Source: Comamonadaceae bacterium (lineage in GTDB: Bacteria > Pseudomonadota > Gammaproteobacteria > Burkholderiales > Burkholderiaceae_C). Taken from it: a stretch of DNA of 8,920 nucleotides. The DNA is taken from NCBI GenBank assembly GCA_947458305.1, contig CANGZO010000088.1:1-8920 (forward strand). The letters run 5' to 3'. Positions 6,054 to 8,920 of this stretch are shown one piece after another. Below the pieces are notes generated by a model. The model was not told the origin of the DNA. It saw only the letters and a program-made list of their open reading frames with translations, and ran no database searches. Numbering within the stretch: the first letter of the stretch is position 1; each line of letters opens with the position of its first letter. The translations under genes and the position numbers were made by a program.

Positions 6054-6950
6054 TTAAAAAAGATAGTGGTCAAGCAGCAAAGCGGCAAACAAGGCGCTCA
6101 GGTGGACCAAGGAAAAGCGAAAGGTCTTGCGCGCCAGTTCGTCCGAATACTCTCGGTACAAAGCCACTGCGTAGCCTATGAAACCGATGCTGAGCACCAC
6201 CGCAGCGGCCAAATAAAGCCAAGAACTCATGCCATAGACAAACGGCATCAAGCAAGAGGCCATCAACACCACGGTGTACAACAGGATTTGCAGCCGGGTG
6301 AATTCGTTGCCGTGCGTCACCGGCAACATGGGCAAACCGGACTTGCGGTAGTCCTCCACACGGTAGAGCGCCAAGGCCCAAAAGTGCGGCGGTGTCCACA
6401 AGAAAATGATCAAAAACAAGATCAAGGCTTCCGGCCCGACCTGTCCGGTCATGGCGGCCCAGCCCAGCACCGGTGGCATGGCACCGCTGGCGCCGCCGAT
6501 CACAATGTTCTGGGGTGTCAGGGGTTTCAGGATCACGGTGTAAATGACAGCGTAGCCCACAAAGGTGGCAAAGGTGAGCCACATGGTGAGCGGGTTGACC
6601 AGCACATACAGCACCGCCGAACCCACTGCGCACAGAACCCCTGAAAACAACAACGCCTGACGGTCGCTCAGCTCGCCTTTGGCTGTGGGCCGCCAGGCGG
6701 TGCGCTTCATCTTGGCGTCGATGGTTTTTTCGACCAAACAGTTGAACGCCGCAGCGGCACCCGCCACCAACCAAATGCCGATACACGCCCAAAGACCCAG
6801 CTTCAACTCGGCCCAACTGGGCACACCGGGCACGGCCAACACCATGCCAATCAGCGCGCAAAAAACAATCAGTTGAACCACGCGTGGTTTGGTCAACGCG
6901 TAATACTGCTGCCATGCAGTCATGGGCAGTGGGGCAATCGCGGCGGTCAT
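6054..6950 (-). CDS. ctaB: Protoheme IX farnesyltransferase (heme O synthase)
   Basis: CtaB/CyoE transfers a farnesyl group from farnesyl diphosphate to heme b to make heme O, the precursor of heme A. The 298-residue protein is a polytopic UbiA-family membrane enzyme. The first prenyl-diphosphate-binding motif is at Asn70-xxx-Glu74-xxx-Asp78 (FNCLVEKTIDAKMKRT). It has Glu where E. coli CyoE has Asp, a variant I recall as ordinary in betaproteobacteria. The second conserved loop is YRVEDYRKSGLPML (196-209), preceded by the family segment FLWTPPHFWALAL (183-195). About eight or nine hydrophobic segments are visible. The start codon overlaps the ctaA stop by 4 bp (ATGA), which indicates translational coupling, so the two enzymes of heme A synthesis are produced together. 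Confidence 0.97.
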   Translation of the reverse strand: MTAAIAPLPMTAWQQYYALTKPRVVQLIVFCALIGMVLAVPGVPSWAELKLGLWACIGIWLVAGAAAAFNCLVEKTIDAKMKRTAWRPTAKGELSDRQALLFSGVLCAVGSAVLYVLVNPLTMWLTFATFVGYAVIYTVILKPLTPQNIVIGGASGAMPPVLGWAAMTGQVGPEALILFLIIFLWTPPHFWALALYRVEDYRKSGLPMLPVTHGNEFTRLQILLYTVVLMASCLMPFVYGMSSWLYLAAAVVLSIGFIGYAVALYREYSDELARKTFRFSLVHLSALFAALLLDHYLF

Positions 6951-8077
6951 GGTGCAGGCCTTGGGGAGAACGTCATACGCTGGGGATTATCGGTCCGACT
7001 GACACTGAGCGCCCAGGTCAGCGTCAGGACCATGGCTGCAGCACCACCAGTGTGCAAAACGGCGGCCAACAAGGGCCAGCCTAAAACCACATTGCTCAAC
7101 CCTGTGATCAACTGCAAAGCCGACAGACCCAGCAACCAGCGACCCGCCATCGACAAGCCCTCGTGTTGGCGCAACTGCCAGCCTAGCCACACCATGACAC
7201 CCAATACCAGCCAAGCGGCCGAGCGGTGAACAAAGTGGATCGTCGACAACGCCAAAAAGGGCAAAAGCTCACCGCTTGGGGTGTAGCCCAGTTCGCGCCA
7301 AACACTGAAGCCTTCCCAATTCATGTCAGGCACCCACTGACCGTTGCAAGTTGGGAAGTCTGGACACGCCAGCACAGCGTAGTTGGTGCTGACCCAGCCG
7401 CCCAAAGCAATTTGGGCCCAGAGCAGTACAAATCCGATCCACAAGCCCCGACGCACAAACGCTGGTAATGGCCGCAGGCCAGCACCGTCGTAGCGCACGG
7501 CTTGAGCCATGAGCAAAGCCAACAAACCCATGCCGCCCATCAGGTGCAAGGTGACGATGGCAGGAAACAGCTTCATGGTGACGGTGAGGGCACCAAATGC
7601 CCCTTGCATGCAGACCCACACCAAGGTCAAGGTCGGCAACCAAGGGCGGACCTCTTGGCTTTGGCGACGCAACCACCAAGTCATGGCGGCCAGTGTCAAG
7701 ATCAGGACGCCGACCCCCGTGGCCAGGTAACGGTGAATCATTTCGATCCAGGCTTTGCTTTTGGTCACCGGCCCCGTGGGCATGGCGGTTTCAGCGGCCT
7801 TGATTTCAGCTTTGGCACCTATGGGCGTGGCGCTGCCGTAGCAACCCGGCCAATCGGGACAACCCAGTCCCGAGTCGGTCAAGCGCGTGAAGGCACCGAA
7901 CAACACCAAGTCAAACGTCAGAAACAAGGTGATCAGCGTCAGCGCCTTCAATCGGCTGGAAGCAGCGGCATGGCGCTGACGCCAAAGCCACCAAGCCAAT
8001 GGCAAAGCAGCCACCGCCAAACCCACCGCCATGAGCTCCAGCAGGGGCTCGAGGTTGTACAACTCAACTTCAGTCAT
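6947..8077 (-). CDS. ctaA: Heme A synthase (CtaA/COX15 family)
   Basis: CtaA oxidises the C8 methyl group of heme O to a formyl group, giving heme A for aa3-type cytochrome oxidases. This 376-residue protein has about eight transmembrane helices, in the usual range. Heme-ligand histidines sit in repeated halves: EMIHR (Glu112, His115), TLHLMGG (His178), IHFVHR (His281 and His284) and VLHTGG (His342). Glu112 corresponds to the catalytically important Glu next to the first His in Bacillus CtaA. Both extracytoplasmic cysteine pairs are present, CPDWPGC (Cys73, Cys79) and CPDFPTC (Cys238, Cys244). The gene starts 3 bp after the upstream Sco-like gene stops and overlaps ctaB by 4 bp, so it is embedded in one transcript. 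The start at 8077 precedes the first helix closely. No strong ribosome-binding site is seen, consistent with coupling. Confidence 0.97.
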   Translation of the reverse strand: MTEVELYNLEPLLELMAVGLAVAALPLAWWLWRQRHAAASSRLKALTLITLFLTFDLVLFGAFTRLTDSGLGCPDWPGCYGSATPIGAKAEIKAAETAMPTGPVTKSKAWIEMIHRYLATGVGVLILTLAAMTWWLRRQSQEVRPWLPTLTLVWVCMQGAFGALTVTMKLFPAIVTLHLMGGMGLLALLMAQAVRYDGAGLRPLPAFVRRGLWIGFVLLWAQIALGGWVSTNYAVLACPDFPTCNGQWVPDMNWEGFSVWRELGYTPSGELLPFLALSTIHFVHRSAAWLVLGVMVWLGWQLRQHEGLSMAGRWLLGLSALQLITGLSNVVLGWPLLAAVLHTGGAAAMVLTLTWALSVSRTDNPQRMTFSPRPAP

Positions 8078-8080
8078 GGT

Positions 8081-8731
8081 TCATCGGCCCGCTTGATCCC
8101 AAGATGATGACGCCTTGAGCAAGCGGTTCAAGTCTTTTTTGGCTTTGGAGGCTCCCGGCACATCCATGTTGGCCGGAAATCGCATCATGAAGTTGCCCAT
8201 GGGGTCCACCACATACAGATGGTCTTGCGCCTGTTGCCCTGCTCCCGGGGTGATCCAGCGGCCCACAGTTTCTGCGTCCATTCGAAGCACATGGGCGCCA
8301 TGGAGTGCGGCTTGCAACTCAGGTGGAACGGGCGCAGCATCGGTCACCAACCAGACTCGGTCGAGTCGGTCTTTCTCGCGACCCAGAATTTCTCTCAACT
8401 GTCTTTGGAAATAAAGATTTTGCTGGCAGCGCTCATCGCAAGCACCAGAAGACACGGTCACCAACAACCACTGACCTTTGAGCGACTGCAAAGCAACATC
8501 TAGCTTCTGGTCATTTTTGACCGTGACGCTGGGCATGTCCTTTTGCGGCTGAATCAGTTCGCCATAGACGCTGCGGCCCTCAGGACGAAGCACGTAATAG
8601 GTGAAATAAGAAGCCAAAACGGGCGAGGCGCAGACCAACATCATGGCGATCATCTTCCAGCGACCGATGCGCGTGCGCTGGGCATCCGCATGCACCACGT
8701 CGCCCGGACTTGGCAAATCATGAACGGTCAT
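8081..8731 (-). CDS. Uncharacterised membrane-anchored Sco-like (thioredoxin-fold) protein of the oxidase-assembly cluster
   Basis: A 216-residue protein with a short cytoplasmic N-terminus, one transmembrane helix at about residues 27-47 (KMIAMMLVCASPVLASYFTYYV) and a periplasmic domain. That domain looks like a divergent Sco/thioredoxin fold: VYGELIQPQ (56-63), strand GQWLLVTVSS (87-95), then a CxxxC motif, ACDERC (Cys98, Cys102), QRQLREILG, a strand VWLVTDA (126-132), and HLYVVDPMGNFMMRFP (171-186) matching the VDPxG strand of Sco. His171 sits near, but not exactly at, the Sco copper-ligand position. It lies between SURF1 and ctaA, so a role in copper or redox handling during oxidase assembly is likely but unproven. 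The start is uncertain. An ATG at 8794 would add 21 residues but overlap SURF1 by 50 bp and has no ribosome-binding site. The ATG at 8731 falls 13 bp after the SURF1 stop, with GAAAG upstream. Confidence 0.85.
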   Translation of the reverse strand: MTVHDLPSPGDVVHADAQRTRIGRWKMIAMMLVCASPVLASYFTYYVLRPEGRSVYGELIQPQKDMPSVTVKNDQKLDVALQSLKGQWLLVTVSSGACDERCQQNLYFQRQLREILGREKDRLDRVWLVTDAAPVPPELQAALHGAHVLRMDAETVGRWITPGAGQQAQDHLYVVDPMGNFMMRFPANMDVPGASKAKKDLNRLLKASSSWDQAGR

Positions 8732-8744
8732 GGCCAAGGGGCTT

Positions 8745-8920
8745 TCAGCGGATTTTTTGGGATCGACGGGGGTGGACAATTTGGAACCAGACATAAAGTA
8801 AAGCGATCAAGGCGCTGAGGCCAAACCATTGAAAAGCGTATCCATGGTGCTTTTCGACACCACTGGCCACCACAGGCCATTCACGCAGCAGTCCTTCCGA
8901 CGCTGCACCGGACTGCAGCA
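8745..8920 (-). CDS. SURF1 family cytochrome oxidase assembly protein (partial, C-terminal 58 codons)
   Basis: Translating the minus strand from the right window edge gives an open frame that ends at TGA (8747-8745). It contains REWPVV, then KHHGYAFQWFGLSALIALLY, then VWFQIVHPRR. The segment H-x-GYAxQWF followed by a hydrophobic helix is the typical SURF1 C-terminus: the second transmembrane helix with a basic cytoplasmic tail. SURF1 is linked to heme A insertion into oxidase subunit I and is thought to interact with heme A synthase. Its place upstream of the Sco-like gene, ctaA and ctaB fits this. The start and most of the protein lie beyond the window, so only the family call is made. Confidence 0.88.
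   Translation of the reverse strand, partial: LQSGAASEGLLREWPVVASGVEKHHGYAFQWFGLSALIALLYVWFQIVHPRRSQKIR

Noticed and set aside
6070..6915. 281-codon minus-strand frame overlapping ctaB
   Set aside because: It is a shadow in another frame of ctaB. It lacks membrane segments and any family motif, while ctaB shows all its own.
7502..8107. 201-codon plus-strand frame opposite ctaA
   Set aside because: It is antisense to a complete heme A synthase. The translation is Gln/His/Arg-rich and has no recognisable domain.

Overview
The window looks like chromosomal DNA of a betaproteobacterium of the order Burkholderiales, most likely family Comamonadaceae (Limnohabitans, Rhodoferax or Polaromonas-like). 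This rests on G+C-rich coding sequence, a Bug/TTT-type periplasmic binding protein, a Sco/CtaB/CtaA/SURF1 cytochrome-oxidase assembly cluster in the usual order for this group, and protein sequences typical of it. The placement is an inference from recognised families, not a database match. No mobile element, CRISPR array, tRNA, rRNA or phage gene was seen. The region is compact housekeeping DNA, and no gap between genes exceeds about 160 bases.

Left part (1-2103, minus strand): two adjacent M16 (pitrilysin/insulinase-like) peptidase genes. The upstream one carries the zinc motif HVLEH. The downstream one, cut by the window edge, has lost that motif, so the pair resembles the active/inactive M16B partners that form heterodimers.

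Middle (2132-4357, plus strand): ftsY, the signal recognition particle receptor, starts only 28 bp from the divergent peptidase start. It is followed by rpoH, the heat-shock sigma factor. Between them lie a hairpin that may terminate ftsY and a perfect CIRCE operator (TTAGCACTC-N9-GAGTGCTAA), the binding site of the heat-shock repressor HrcA. RpoH synthesis is therefore probably repressed by HrcA, which would link the two heat-shock circuits. A strong intrinsic terminator closes rpoH.

Next (4405-5421, plus strand): an orphan Bug-family solute-binding protein with a Tat-like signal peptide and no transporter membrane genes beside it.

Right part (5435-8920, minus strand): a tightly packed oxidase-assembly operon. 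In transcription order it is the SURF1 3' end, an uncharacterised membrane-anchored Sco-like protein with a CxxxC motif, ctaA (heme A synthase), ctaB (heme O synthase) and a Sco1/SenC copper-chaperone lipoprotein. CtaB farnesylates heme b to heme O and CtaA oxidises heme O to heme A. SURF1 is linked to heme A insertion, and Sco proteins deliver copper or reduce cysteines for the CuA site, so the cluster supplies cofactors to an aa3-type cytochrome c oxidase.

The most notable observation is the perfect CIRCE site directly in front of rpoH. The most interesting poorly characterised protein is the Sco-like one between SURF1 and ctaA. The rest is conventional.
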